Assembly: GCF_002735705.1 (NCBI RefSeq)
Contig: NZ_PDZL01000001.1
Coordinates: 496,001-560,000, forward strand
Direction: 5' to 3'
DNA length: 64,000 nt
Source: Janthinobacterium sp. BJB426
GTDB taxonomy: Bacteria > Pseudomonadota > Gammaproteobacteria > Burkholderiales > Burkholderiaceae_D
In this document: piece after piece, positions 25,070 through 35,477 of the stretch
How positions within the stretch are numbered: the stretch's first letter is position 1
How the letters are laid out: each line of letters begins with the position of its first letter
Notes under the pieces: model-generated
Databases searched by the model: none
What the model was told of the DNA's origin: nothing
Seen by the model: the letters and a program-made list of their open reading frames with translations, nothing else
Translations under genes and position numbers: made by a program

Positions 25070-26347
25070 ATGGCAACAGCCGCTAAGAAATCAGAAGTAA
25101 AGAAACCAGCCGCCAAGGCTGCTCCTGCCGCGAAGAAGCCGGCAGCCGCAGCAAAGACGGTTGCCGCTAAACCAGCTGCTAAAGCCGCAGCGAAACCAGC
25201 CGCAAAACCAGCCGCCAAAGCCGCAGTCAAGCCTGCAGCAAAAGTGGCTGCCAAACCAGTAGCGAAAGCCGCAGCGAAACCAGCGGCCAAGGTAGCAGCA
25301 AAACCGGCAGCCAAGCCGGCAGTGAAAAAAGCTGCAGCGAAACCTGCAGCCAAGGCAGCAGCCAAGCCAGCAGCGAAAAAAGTCGTCGCCAAGGCAGCAG
25401 CGAAGCCAGCAGCAAAAGCCGCAGCAAAACCAGCGGCCAAGGCAGCAGCCAAGCCAGCAGTGAAAAAAGCTGCAGCGAAACCTGCAACGAAGGCAGCAGC
25501 CAAGCCAGCAGCGAAAAAAGTCGTCGCCAAGGCAGCAGCGAAGCCAGCAGCAAAAGCAGCAGCCAAGCCAGCAGCAAAAGCAGCAGCGAAGCCAGCAGCC
25601 AAAGCGGCAGCCAAGCCAGCAGTGAAAAAAGCCGCAGCGAAACCTGCAGCCAAGGCAGCAGCGAAACCGGCCGCCAAAGCGGCAGCCAAGCCAGCAGCGA
25701 AAAAAGTCGTCGCCAAGGCAGCAGCAAAGCCGGCCGCCAAGGCAGCAGCCAAGCCAGCAACTAAGGCTGCAGCGAAGCCTGCCGCCAAGGTAGCAGCGAA
25801 GCCAGCAGCAAAAGCGGCAGCCAAGCCAGCGGCCAAGGCAGCAGCGAAGCCGGCAGCAAAAGCGGCAGCCAAGCCAGCGGTCAAGGTAGCAGCGAAGCCG
25901 GCAGCAAAAGCGGCAGCCAAGCCAGCGGCCAAGGTAGCAGCGAAGCCAGCAGCGAAACCTGCCGCCAAGGTTGCAGCAAAACCTGCAGCAAAACCTGCAG
26001 CCAAGCCAGCGGCCAAAGTAGCAGCGAAGCCGGCAGCAAAAGTTGCAGCCAAGCCAGCTACCAAGGTAGCAGCGAAGCCGGCAGCGAAAGCAGCAGCGAA
26101 ACCTGCCGCCAAGCCAGCCGCAGCGCCAGTTGTGGCAGCCGCACCAGCAGCAGCGCCGGCAGCAGCTCCAGCGGCACCAGCCGTCGTGGCAGCCAAGCCA
26201 GCCGCCAAGAAGGCCGCGCCTAAAAAGGCCGCACCGAAGAAGGCAGCTCCTGTCGCCAAGCCGTCGGCGCCTATCGCACCTGTAGCAAAAACCGTGTTGG
26301 CACCGGCTGCAGCCTGGCCATTCCCAACCAGCACCCGCCCATCGTAA
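25070..26347 (+). CDS. Histone H1-like A/K/P-repeat DNA-binding protein
   Basis: A 425-residue protein built almost only of Ala, Lys, Pro and some Val, with dozens of copies of units such as AAKPAAK. It resembles the C-terminal tail of histone H1 and bacterial H1-like proteins (Hc2, BpH1, AlgP). Such proteins bind and compact DNA or RNA through lysine charge. The repeats occupy about residues 12-350; an Ala/Pro linker and three KKAAP units follow, and the end is AWPFPTSTRPS. AAGGAGAG lies before the ATG at 25070 (25055 is in frame but upstream of that site). A block around KKVVAK recurs at 25381, 25519 and 25705. Repeat number probably varies between strains. Confidence 0.85.
   Translation: MATAAKKSEVKKPAAKAAPAAKKPAAAAKTVAAKPAAKAAAKPAAKPAAKAAVKPAAKVAAKPVAKAAAKPAAKVAAKPAAKPAVKKAAAKPAAKAAAKPAAKKVVAKAAAKPAAKAAAKPAAKAAAKPAVKKAAAKPATKAAAKPAAKKVVAKAAAKPAAKAAAKPAAKAAAKPAAKAAAKPAVKKAAAKPAAKAAAKPAAKAAAKPAAKKVVAKAAAKPAAKAAAKPATKAAAKPAAKVAAKPAAKAAAKPAAKAAAKPAAKAAAKPAVKVAAKPAAKAAAKPAAKVAAKPAAKPAAKVAAKPAAKPAAKPAAKVAAKPAAKVAAKPATKVAAKPAAKAAAKPAAKPAAAPVVAAAPAAAPAAAPAAPAVVAAKPAAKKAAPKKAAPKKAAPVAKPSAPIAPVAKTVLAPAAAWPFPTSTRPS
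25105..26125 (+). repeat. Tandem codon-level repeat within histone-like gene
   Basis: Short imperfect repeats of 12-18 bp (AAGCCAGCAGCG-like), with higher-order blocks: the decamer AGTCGTCGCC occurs at 25381, 25519 and 25705, spaced 138 and 186 bp. The spacings differ by 48 bp, a multiple of three, so recombination between blocks would keep the frame. Confidence 0.8.
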
Positions 26348-26382
26348 TTCCTGCGATACGGGTGCCTGGATGAGGCAACACG

Positions 26383-26418
26383 CCGCTGTGTGACTCAATC
26401 ACACAGCGGTTTTTTTTT
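26383..26418 (+). terminator. Intrinsic terminator of histone-like gene
   Basis: A perfect 11-bp stem (26383-26393 with 26399-26409, 5-nt loop) followed by nine T (26410-26418). Confidence 0.93.
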
Positions 26419-26430
26419 GGAGAATTAGTC

Positions 26431-26964
26431 GTGCTGATCGTTATCCTTACATTGATCGTTGATACCATCGCTACCTTGCTGGGCGGCGTGTTGCTGCTGC
26501 GCTTCTGGATGCAGGCGGTGCGCGTGCGACCGCCCTCGTCGGTGGCGCAATTCACGTTTCAATTGTCCGACTGGCTGGTGCGCCCCCTGCGACGCGTGGT
26601 GCCGGGCGTGGGCGGGTATGACTGGGCCAGCCTGATCGGCGCCTTCCTGATCGTGCTGCTGGCCAGCTCGGTGCTGTTTATTGCCGGCCATCCCGTCGAA
26701 GTGGTGCTGCTCAAGTCGCTGCAACGCTTCCTGCAATGGATACTCTACGGTTTTATGGCCTTGCTGATCATCGAAGCCATCTTCAGCTGGGTCAACCCGC
26801 ATGCGCCGCTGGCGCCGTTTGTACGGGCCCTGAACGAGCCGCTGCTGCGTCCGATACGCAAGGTCGTGCCGCTGGTCGGCAGCCTGGACCTGTCTTTGCT
26901 GGTGGCTTTGATCTTGCTGCAGATTGCGCAAGTGCTGGTGGGGATGATTATTGTACTGAGGTAA
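26431..26964 (+). CDS. YggT-family integral membrane protein
   Basis: A 177-residue inner-membrane protein made of two YggT repeats. Each has a hydrophobic helix pair and the family motif with proline and arginine before a final helix (WLVRPLRRVVPGVGGYDWAS and PLLRPIRKVVPLVGSLDLS). Four membrane segments are clear. The GTG start at 26431 has GGAG eight bases upstream, immediately after the T-run of the preceding terminator. The family is widespread, with possible roles in osmotic stress or division-site organisation; function here is unknown. Confidence 0.88.
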   Translation: MLIVILTLIVDTIATLLGGVLLLRFWMQAVRVRPPSSVAQFTFQLSDWLVRPLRRVVPGVGGYDWASLIGAFLIVLLASSVLFIAGHPVEVVLLKSLQRFLQWILYGFMALLIIEAIFSWVNPHAPLAPFVRALNEPLLRPIRKVVPLVGSLDLSLLVALILLQIAQVLVGMIIVLR

Positions 26965-26972
26965 AGCGAGAA

Positions 26973-27003
26973 GGTCGGCTTGGCGCTTGGGCGCAAGCCG
27001 ACC
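26973..27003. terminator. Hairpin between convergent YggT and kinase genes
   Basis: A 10-bp perfect outer stem (26973-26982 with 26994-27003) in a 49-bp gap between converging genes. T-tracts are poor on both sides, so it is at best a moderate bidirectional terminator. Confidence 0.5.
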
Positions 27004-27013
27004 GGGTTACATA

Positions 27014-27952
27014 TTAATAGCGGTAACCAAACGCCGCTTCAAACTGGTCGGCGATGCTCTCTGGCGTAAACACATGGTTTTGCGCGCCCTGGGTGGCGAT
27101 CTTGATGGCGCCCAGCAGGCTGGCCAGGCGGCCGCTGGTTTCCCAGCCCAGGTCGTTGGTGATGCCGAACAGCAAGCCGGCACGGTAGGCGTCGCCGCAA
27201 CCGGTCGGGTCCAGCACTTCCTTGGCGGTCACGACAGGAATGTCGATGCGCTTGCCGTCCGTATAGATTTCCGATCCTTTTTCGCCGCGTGTGACGATCA
27301 GCGCTTCCAGGCGGCTGGCGATGTCCGGCAGGGTCAAGCCCGTGCGTTCCATCAACATTTCCATCTCATAATCGTTGGCCGACACATACGTGGCTTTGTT
27401 GATGAAGTCGATCAACTGTTCGCCATTGAAACGTGGCAACTGCTGGCCCGGATCGAACATGAAGGGGATGCCCAGTTCGGCCAGGTCGGCGGCGTGCTTG
27501 AGCATGCCCTGATCGCCGTCCGGCGAAATGATGGCGACCTTGGCCGGGCCGGCATTGGCGATCGGGTTTTCATGCGCAAACGACATGGCGCCCGGGTGGA
27601 AGGCATTGATCTGGTTATTGTCCGCGTCGGCCGTAACGAAGCACTGCGCGTTGTAGCTGTCGGCCTTGATCATGATGTTGGCGGTGGAAATGCCCAGCTT
27701 TTGCAGGCGCTCCAGGTAGGCGGCGCTATCCTGGCCCATGACGCCGACGATGCGCGGGTCGCCGCCCAGCATTTTCAGGCTGTAGGCGATGTTGCCCGAG
27801 CAGCCGCCGAACTCCGTGCGCATGGTGGGCACGAGGAAGGAGACGTTCACCTTGTGCAACTGGTCGGCCAGCAGGGATTCGCCGAAGCGGCCAGGGAATT
27901 GCATGATGGTGTCGGTGGCAAGCGAGCCGCAGATCAGCGATGTTTTGGTCAT
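27014..27952 (-). CDS. PfkB-family carbohydrate/adenosine kinase
   Basis: A 312-residue ribokinase-fold kinase. The N-terminal part shows GGCSGNIAYSLKMLGG (sugar or nucleoside binding). The C-terminal signature DPTGCGDAYRAGLL (248-261) supplies the anion hole and catalytic Asp254. Proteins of this length and context are often called adenosine kinase in betaproteobacteria, but the substrate is not certain from sequence. The ATG at 27952 starts 11 bp after the stop of the zinc-ribbon gene; longer frames overlap that gene. It is the last gene of the minus-strand housekeeping run. Confidence 0.85.
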   Translation of the reverse strand: MTKTSLICGSLATDTIMQFPGRFGESLLADQLHKVNVSFLVPTMRTEFGGCSGNIAYSLKMLGGDPRIVGVMGQDSAAYLERLQKLGISTANIMIKADSYNAQCFVTADADNNQINAFHPGAMSFAHENPIANAGPAKVAIISPDGDQGMLKHAADLAELGIPFMFDPGQQLPRFNGEQLIDFINKATYVSANDYEMEMLMERTGLTLPDIASRLEALIVTRGEKGSEIYTDGKRIDIPVVTAKEVLDPTGCGDAYRAGLLFGITNDLGWETSGRLASLLGAIKIATQGAQNHVFTPESIADQFEAAFGYRY

Positions 27953-27963
27953 GATAGTGTCTG

Positions 27964-29220
27964 TTAAGGGTAAAAGATGGCGATATGGTAGCCAGACGCC
28001 GTGAGCTGGTCTAATGCAAAATACAGTTTGATGGTTTGTTCCGAGCGCGGCGCAAACCCCGCACTCACGTCGATCGTGGCCGGCAGGTAGTCGCGCGGCG
28101 CGATCACGCGGCGCAAGACCGGCTTGTCGTTGGCGTCGTTGAGTATCAGTTCGATGCTGGGCCAGGCTTGCACGCTGCGGCCCTGGTTGCGCAGCAGCGA
28201 GACGTACGAGAAGGTTTGGTCCTTCAAGGTCTGCAACTCGCCTTGCTCGATGGCCAGCGCCTCGATCTGTGCCGGCAAGTCGACCTGGCAGCCACTGAGC
28301 TTGCACAGCGCGACCAGGGTTGGCTTCCACTGCGGAAATTGCGCCGCCAGCGGATTGCGGAAGGTGGTCATTACTTGCAGGAATAGCAGCAAAAGCAGTG
28401 CTGTCGAGCCGAGGGCCATGGCGACGCGCAAGGCCTTGCCGCTCTGTTCGCGGCGCCGGCCCAGGGTCACAAAGGCCGGCTCGTCGTCGGCTGGCGGCTG
28501 GACGGGGTCTTGCTGCTGCTCTGCCGCCTCCGGCGCAACGGGAGCGGCGGGCAGCGGCGTGAAGGAATGGTCGGCCAGCGTGGGTTCCTGGCGCGCGGGC
28601 ACGGGCTTGTCCAGACTGATCTTTTCGGCCGCAGGCAGCACCGGTGCGGCGCCAGCTTCCAGATTCGGTTCGCGGCGGCTGTCGCGCAAATACGTGGCGA
28701 AGGCGGGCGCCTCATCGACCTGGCGGCGCTTGAAGGGCGCCATCGGCCGGGGTAACGGTGGTTCGGGCAGTGCTGCCGGTGCTTCTACCGGTGTTGCTTC
28801 AGGTTCAGGTATGTCGAGCGGTATGTCGAGTGGTGCGGCGGCCGGCGCCTCGTCGGGCAGGGCCACGTCGAGGTCCAGCTCGATGTGTTCGCCATCGTCT
28901 GCGTCGTCCTTGAGCTGCGCCGTTTCCGGCAGGATGCCGAACGGGTCGAACGAGGTGTCGAAGTCGAGGGAATAGATGGGTTCGTCGTCCGTGGCGGACG
29001 GCAGGCTGTTGTCGGCAGGGTAACTGGTCGACAGCGGGGTGGCAGTGCCGGGAGCGGAGGTTAAAAACGGCGATGCTGCGGCTGGATCGACCAGCGCGGC
29101 ATTGCCGTCAAACACTTCCCTGCACGTGCCACAGCGCACGATGCCCCCACGTAACTTCAACTGGTCAGCAGCGACCCGAAATATCGTGTTGCAATGGGGG
29201 CATTTGGTGGCGAGGGCCAT
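27964..29220 (-). CDS. Zinc-ribbon plus DUF3426 membrane protein
   Basis: A 418-residue protein. It has an MJ0042-type zinc ribbon at the N-terminus (Cys7, Cys10, Cys30, Cys33: CPHC and CGTC), a long acidic Pro/Ala-rich cytoplasmic linker (about 40-265), one membrane span at about 273-293, and a C-terminal periplasmic DUF3426 domain. This layout is common in betaproteobacteria directly after prmA. Function is unknown; the zinc ribbon suggests contact with nucleic acid or protein at the membrane. It starts 8 bp after the prmA stop. Confidence 0.85.
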   Translation of the reverse strand: MALATKCPHCNTIFRVAADQLKLRGGIVRCGTCREVFDGNAALVDPAAASPFLTSAPGTATPLSTSYPADNSLPSATDDEPIYSLDFDTSFDPFGILPETAQLKDDADDGEHIELDLDVALPDEAPAAAPLDIPLDIPEPEATPVEAPAALPEPPLPRPMAPFKRRQVDEAPAFATYLRDSRREPNLEAGAAPVLPAAEKISLDKPVPARQEPTLADHSFTPLPAAPVAPEAAEQQQDPVQPPADDEPAFVTLGRRREQSGKALRVAMALGSTALLLLLFLQVMTTFRNPLAAQFPQWKPTLVALCKLSGCQVDLPAQIEALAIEQGELQTLKDQTFSYVSLLRNQGRSVQAWPSIELILNDANDKPVLRRVIAPRDYLPATIDVSAGFAPRSEQTIKLYFALDQLTASGYHIAIFYP

Positions 29221-29228
29221 TGCTGTGC

Positions 29229-30169
29229 TTATGCACCTTCCGCGCGGGGCGCAGGCGCTTGCGTGGTGCCCAGGCGGCCATGCAGGGCCACCCAGCCGTC
29301 TTGCTCGGCCCACACACCCAGCTGGATGAATGGTGCATAGGCAGCGGCCACTTCTTCCGCCTGGCGTGCCAGCACGCCGGACAGGATCAGGGCGCCGCCG
29401 TCGGCGACGCGGCCCGACAGCATCGGCGCCATCAGCTTCAATGGGCTCGACAGGATGTTGGCGACGACGATGTCAAACTTGGCCGTGGCGTGTGCCGAGG
29501 TGGCAAACGTGTCTGGCAAGAAATATTCGATGTCGCACTGGTTGCGTTCGGCATTGTCGCGCGCCGATTCGATCGCCTGCGGGTCGATGTCGACGCCGGC
29601 TACCGTTTGCGCACCGAGTTTCTTGGCCACCATGGCCAGGATGCCGGAACCGCAACCGTAGTCGAGCACGGTCTTGCCTGGAGCGGGGTTGGCTTCCAGC
29701 CATTCCATGCACAAACGCGTGGTCGGATGGCTGCCCGTGCCGAAGGCCAGGCCCGGATCCAGCTCCAGGATCAGACCGTCAGGATCCGGTGCCTCGTGCC
29801 AGCTGGGTACGACCCAGATATTCTTGCCGATGTGAATCGGTGCGAATTGCGACTGGGTCAGGCGCACCCAGTCCTGCTCTTCCACGGGGCGCATGGTAAA
29901 GGCGGGAACTTCCGCCATGCCGACCGCTTGGGCGGCGGCGGCCACGATGGCGGCCTGGTCGGCGTCGACGTCCGTCAGCGCCACCACGCGGCTGCGTTCC
30001 CACGCCGCTTCCTTCGGTTCCATGCCGGGCTCGCCAAACAGGGGCTGTTCGGCATCCGTGCCTTCATCGGCGTCTTCCACCGACACCGACAGGGCGCCCG
30101 CTTCCATCAACGCGTCGGACATGGCCTCGGCGTTGTCACGGGCGATTTCGATGACGATTTCCGTCCAGC

Positions 30170-30173
<4 letters not shown>
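29229..30173 (-). CDS. prmA: Ribosomal protein L11 methyltransferase PrmA
   Basis: SAM-dependent enzyme that trimethylates ribosomal protein L11. The 314 residues show an N-terminal substrate-recognition domain, the [16 protein letters not shown] segment (137-152) and the SAM-binding motif DYGCGSG (171-177), then NILSSPL, the post-motif typical of PrmA (N-[IL]-L). The ATG overlaps the accC stop (ATGA), a conserved arrangement in betaproteobacteria. Confidence 0.95.
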
Positions 30174-31585
<1,412 letters not shown>

Positions 31586-31686
31586 GGTAGGTTCGCGTAT
31601 GTCTGTGAGAGCCGGCGAGCCGGCGAAACAACAAGTGTGAGGGGCTAAAACTGCAAACGGCCGTTGCCGGCCGTGTGGACTGGGTT

Positions 31687-32151
31687 TTAGCCGATCACAA
31701 ACAAGGGTTGACCGAATTCGACCGGTTGGCCGTTTTCGACCAGAATCTGGGTCACGACACCGGCTTTATCGGAGTCGATTTCATTCAGGAGCTTCATCGC
31801 TTCGATGATGCACAGGGTATCACCTTCCTTGACAGTCGAGCCCACTTCAACATAGGCGGCGGTGCCAGGAGCGGAGGAGCGGTAGAAGGTACCGACCATC
31901 GGCGACTTGACCACATAGCCCGTTGGCTCGGCGGCGACCACGACGGCAGCTGCCGCAGCGGGGGCGGCGGCTGGCGCGGCTGGCTGGTATTGGGCTTGCA
32001 TGCCTTGCGGCTGCATCATGACCATCTGGTTTTGCGGCATGGCCGACGATTTGACGATGCGAACCTTGCTTTCGCCTTCGGTAACTTCCAGCTCTGCGAT
32101 ATCCGATTCGGCGACCAGGTCGATCAAGGTCTTGAGTTTTCGTAGATCCAT
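31687..32151 (-). CDS. accB: Acetyl-CoA carboxylase biotin carboxyl carrier protein
   Basis: A 154-residue carrier. The N-terminal region ([13 protein letters not shown]) is followed by a flexible Ala/Pro/Gln linker at about 45-75 and the C-terminal biotinyl domain with the EAMK motif (117-120); Lys120 is the biotinylated residue. The thumb segment is visible as [11 protein letters not shown]. It lies 90 bp downstream of aroQ and is followed by accC, the standard order aroQ-accB-accC. Confidence 0.96.
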   Translation of the reverse strand: MDLRKLKTLIDLVAESDIAELEVTEGESKVRIVKSSAMPQNQMVMMQPQGMQAQYQPAAPAAAPAAAAAVVVAAEPTGYVVKSPMVGTFYRSSAPGTAAYVEVGSTVKEGDTLCIIEAMKLLNEIDSDKAGVVTQILVENGQPVEFGQPLFVIG

Positions 32152-32241
32152 GTAAAACCCCTAGGAATGTAGTTTGTTTTATGAGTGATGCGGTGATGTC
32201 CAGAACCTATCGCCGCGCTAAATGCGTGCAGATCGCGTAGA

Positions 32242-32679
32242 TTAACGTTTTTTAAGCGCAAAGTCGATGGCAAACCGATATCCATCGATACCCAGGCCGC
32301 AGATCGTCCCCTGCGCGATCGCGCTGAGAAATGAGTGATGTCGAAACGTTTCGCGTTGATAAATATTCGAGATATGGACTTCCACGAACGGGATGGCGAC
32401 CCCGGCCAGCGCATCGCGCAAGGCAACGCTGGTATGGGTCAGGCCGCCCGGATTGATGACAATGGCATCGATCCCTTCCGCTCGCGCGGCATGGATGCGG
32501 TCGATCAGCGCGCCTTCATGGTTGCTTTGAAAGCAAACCAGGTCGGCACCGGCCGCCATGGCTTGCGCCATTGCTGCCTGCTCGATATCGGCCAAGGTGC
32601 TGGCGCCGTAGACCTCAGGCTCGCGCGTTCCCAGCAAATTCAGGTTGGGACCGTTGAGCAGAAGGAGGTTTTTTGCCAT
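32242..32679 (-). CDS. aroQ: Type II 3-dehydroquinate dehydratase
   Basis: Dodecameric shikimate-pathway enzyme converting 3-dehydroquinate to 3-dehydroshikimate. The 145 residues show the family start [20 protein letters not shown] with catalytic Tyr24, the NPGGLTHTS substrate loop, and His102 in [10 protein letters not shown]. It lies between the thioredoxin-like gene and accB in the minus-strand run. Confidence 0.96.
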   Translation of the reverse strand: MAKNLLLLNGPNLNLLGTREPEVYGASTLADIEQAAMAQAMAAGADLVCFQSNHEGALIDRIHAARAEGIDAIVINPGGLTHTSVALRDALAGVAIPFVEVHISNIYQRETFRHHSFLSAIAQGTICGLGIDGYRFAIDFALKKR

Positions 32680-32761
32680 GTATGGAAGACCGTTTTAGCG
32701 AAAGTTCCGCATTTTGCCGCCAAAGATACGCATTGGCAAGAGAAAAAAGCACGCTCCGAAT

Positions 32762-33316
32762 TTACAATTTATCCAGATCGGCGCGCAACTGATCAAATTT
32801 CAAGCGACCCAGATAGGTCTTTTTGACTTCGCCATCGGCGCCGATCAGCACCGTAAAGGGCAAACCGCCCGTGGCATTGCCAAAATGACGCGACAGGTCG
32901 GTGCCGCTCATGCCGGACACATACACGGGATAGGCGATCTTGAACTTGCTGGCAAAGGTGGCAATATTGCTGGCCGAATCAATACCGATGCCGATGACCT
33001 GCAGGTTTTTCGCCGCATAGTGGCCTTGTACTTCGGATAACTCTGGCATTTCTTCCACGCAAGGTGGGCACCACGGCGCCCAGAAATTGACCAGCACATT
33101 CTTGCCTTTCCATTGCGATAAGGCTTGCGTGGCGCCGGCCGCGTCCGGCAGGGACAGTGCATACAGCTCGTTGACGGGACCCGTCGCGCCTGGCGCGATG
33201 GTGGTCGTCAGCGGTCCCGCTTCTTTCGCTTTTTCCTTGCTCAAACCGACGTAAGCGCCCATGCCGCCAAACATCAGCGCCACGATGGCGCAGGCGATCC
33301 AATTCTTTTTTGTCAT
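32762..33316 (-). CDS. TlpA/ResA-type membrane-anchored thioredoxin
   Basis: A 184-residue periplasmic disulfide reductase. It has an N-terminal signal anchor (about 6-24), then an AhpC-TSA/redoxin fold with the active site WCPPC (Cys83, Cys86) in NFWAPWCPPCVEEMPEL and a cis-Pro region near GLPFTVLIG. The family reduces cytochrome c apoproteins or other periplasmic thiols. The ATG at 33316 is chosen because it gives a proper signal anchor; the upstream ribosome site is weak, and a start at 33358 is in frame but overlaps the preceding gene. Confidence 0.88.
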   Translation of the reverse strand: MTKKNWIACAIVALMFGGMGAYVGLSKEKAKEAGPLTTTIAPGATGPVNELYALSLPDAAGATQALSQWKGKNVLVNFWAPWCPPCVEEMPELSEVQGHYAAKNLQVIGIGIDSASNIATFASKFKIAYPVYVSGMSGTDLSRHFGNATGGLPFTVLIGADGEVKKTYLGRLKFDQLRADLDKL

Positions 33317-33335
33317 AACTTTATCTATATCAATG

Positions 33336-33986
33336 TTAGTCGGCAGCCGGCACGCCATCGGCGAGGCTGGCGGCCAGCAGGCTGCGCAGCCCGGCGATGT
33401 CGGTGCGCAGCACTTTTCCGTCCGCCTTGGCTTTCAGCGCGCCGCGCATATCATCGAGCTCATACATGGCCGCGTGCACGCCTTCGTTTTTCCACAAGAA
33501 ACTGGCTGTCTCGACCGCATCATAACGCGCTCCCTTGAAATGCGGGCTTTCCGACATGTCGAGCACGACATTTTTATTCAGCAGGAAGACGTGGATTTCC
33601 TTGGCGCTCTCGGCAAACAGCTGCAAATAGATCTCGTCATGGGGGCCGGCCGTACCATTGAGCACGGGGCCGCTGAGCAGGGGATGAAATTGTTGCAACG
33701 CTTCCATCACCTGCAGCGCGATCGTGCGCAGCTGGAACAGCCGTGCCGGCTGGCTGTCGGCCAGGAACAGGGCATTGTATTGCCGCACCTGTTCTTCGAT
33801 CATCTCGTTGTCAGGCAGTATATTGGGCCGATTCGTGGGCCGGTTCGGCGCGTCACCGAGGACTTGCCGCGCCGCCTTGCGCTTGGCGCTGCCATAGTCG
33901 GCGCCATCCTGCGCCACGAGGCGCGCGGCAGCGGCGGCGATTTCCAGGCGCAACTGCGCGCTATCGTCAAATGCATCGTTCGTCAT
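33336..33986 (-). CDS. Conserved protein of unknown function
   Basis: A 216-residue soluble protein without signal peptide or membrane span. The N-terminal half is helical and Ala/Arg-rich (about 1-70). The central part has SGPVLNGTAGPHDEIYLQLF, which faintly recalls a nucleotidyltransferase fold, and then KEIHVFLLNKNV. I have seen such a gene between a TlpA-like protein and mpl in other betaproteobacteria, but I assign no function. It is the first gene of the minus-strand run and diverges from mpl across a 114-bp gap. Confidence 0.75.
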   Translation of the reverse strand: MTNDAFDDSAQLRLEIAAAAARLVAQDGADYGSAKRKAARQVLGDAPNRPTNRPNILPDNEMIEEQVRQYNALFLADSQPARLFQLRTIALQVMEALQQFHPLLSGPVLNGTAGPHDEIYLQLFAESAKEIHVFLLNKNVVLDMSESPHFKGARYDAVETASFLWKNEGVHAAMYELDDMRGALKAKADGKVLRTDIAGLRSLLAASLADGVPAAD

Positions 33987-34100
33987 GAGCGAGATGATAC
34001 TCCGAAGCGGAAAAAGTCATGGCGTCAGGTAAAATCCTGCACTTGCTGTTTTTTATCTCACCGTCTTACTTACTAACCGAGCACCTTTCGCACTGATCAC

Positions 34101-35477
34101 ATGCATATTCATATTCTCGGCATTTGCGGTACCTTCATGGGCGGCCTGGCTGTCCTGGCCAAGGAAGCCGGCCATAAAGTCACTGGTTGCGATGCCAACG
34201 TGTATCCGCCGATGAGCACCCAGCTGGAATCGCAGGGAATCGAACTGATCCAGGGCTTTGATCCGGAACAAACCAAGCTGAACCCGGATTTGTATGTGAT
34301 TGGCAATGTGGTCTCGCGCGGCAACCCGCTGGTGGAAGAAATCCTCAACCGCAGCCTGCCGTATGTATCCGGCCCGCAGTGGATCGGCGAACACATCTTG
34401 CGCGATAAGTGGGTACTGGCCGTGGCTGGCACGCATGGCAAGACGACAACATCGGCCATGCTGGCCTGGATCCTCGAAGACGCGGGCTACGCGCCGGGCT
34501 TCCTGATCGGTGGTGTGCCGATGAACTTTGGCATTTCCGCCCGCCTCAGCGGCAAGATTGACGGCAAGAGCGCCGAGTCGGACTTCTTCGTCATCGAAGC
34601 CGATGAGTACGACACGGCCTTCTTTGACAAGCGCAGCAAGTTCGTGCATTACCACGCGAAGACGGCCATCATGAATAACCTGGAATATGATCACGCCGAC
34701 ATCTTCCCCGATCTGCACGCGATCGAGACGCAATTCCATCACCTGGTGCGCACGGTGCCCGGCATTGGCCGTCTCGTCTTCAACGGCGACGAAGCGTCGT
34801 TGCAGCGCGTGCTGGCGCGCGGTTGCTGGAGTGAAAAGGAAAGTTTTGGTCAAGATGCTAATTGGCAACTGCAAGAGCAGGCCGATGGCAGCTTCGACGT
34901 GTTCTTCAATGGCAAGCAGGAAGGCCAGGTGGCGTGGGCCCTGACGGGCAAGCACAACCGCAGCAATGCGCTGGCAGCCATCGCCGCCGCGCGTCACGTG
35001 GGGGTGCCGATTGGCCAGGCGTGCGCTTCGCTGGCCACGTTCGAGAGCGTCAAGCGCCGCATGGAAGTGCGTGGCGTGGTCAACGGCATGACCGTGTACG
35101 ACGATTTCGCGCATCACCCGACGGCCATTGCCACCACCGTGGGCGGCCTGCGCCAGAAGATAGGCAACACCGGCCGCATCCTGGCCGTGCTGGAACCGCG
35201 GTCGAACACCATGAAGCTGGGCGCCATGAAAGATGCGCTGCCGGGCAGCCTGAAGGATGCGGACCTAGTCTTCGGTTTCGGCAGCCATGCCGCGCTGGGC
35301 TGGAGCCTGGGCGACGCGCTGGCGCCGCTGGGCAAGATTGCCAGCGCTTATGAAGACATCGATACCCTGGTGGCGGCCGTGGCGGCAAGCGCCCGTCCCG
35401 GCGACCAGATCGTGGTCATGAGCAACGGCGGCTTTGGCGGCGTGCATCAGAAGTTGCTGGAGGCGCTGGGCCGATGA
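34101..35477 (+). CDS. mpl: UDP-MurNAc:L-alanyl-gamma-D-glutamyl-meso-DAP ligase Mpl
   Basis: Cytoplasmic Mur-ligase-family enzyme that joins recycled tripeptide to UDP-MurNAc. The 458 residues have the Rossmann start HILGICGTFMGGLAVLAKE, P-loop GTHGKTT (110-116), GVPMNFG, the central-domain HNRSNALAAIAAARH and the C-terminal VYDDFAHHPTAI (typical for Mpl/MurC) with LEPRSNT. It complements AmpD (19107) in cell-wall recycling, though not linked in one operon. The stop overlaps the next gene by ATGA. Confidence 0.95.
   Translation: MHIHILGICGTFMGGLAVLAKEAGHKVTGCDANVYPPMSTQLESQGIELIQGFDPEQTKLNPDLYVIGNVVSRGNPLVEEILNRSLPYVSGPQWIGEHILRDKWVLAVAGTHGKTTTSAMLAWILEDAGYAPGFLIGGVPMNFGISARLSGKIDGKSAESDFFVIEADEYDTAFFDKRSKFVHYHAKTAIMNNLEYDHADIFPDLHAIETQFHHLVRTVPGIGRLVFNGDEASLQRVLARGCWSEKESFGQDANWQLQEQADGSFDVFFNGKQEGQVAWALTGKHNRSNALAAIAAARHVGVPIGQACASLATFESVKRRMEVRGVVNGMTVYDDFAHHPTAIATTVGGLRQKIGNTGRILAVLEPRSNTMKLGAMKDALPGSLKDADLVFGFGSHAALGWSLGDALAPLGKIASAYEDIDTLVAAVAASARPGDQIVVMSNGGFGGVHQKLLEALGR

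Noticed and set aside
25112..26100. CRISPR-like repeat array
   Set aside because: Repeats are contiguous codon-scale units coding for an A/K/P protein, with no unique spacers and no cas genes.
25051..26398. Two long minus-strand frames across the histone-like gene (Ala/Gly-rich and Cys/Arg-rich)
   Set aside because: The repeat contains no stop codons in several frames; only the plus frame has a ribosome site, a sensible basic protein and a terminator.
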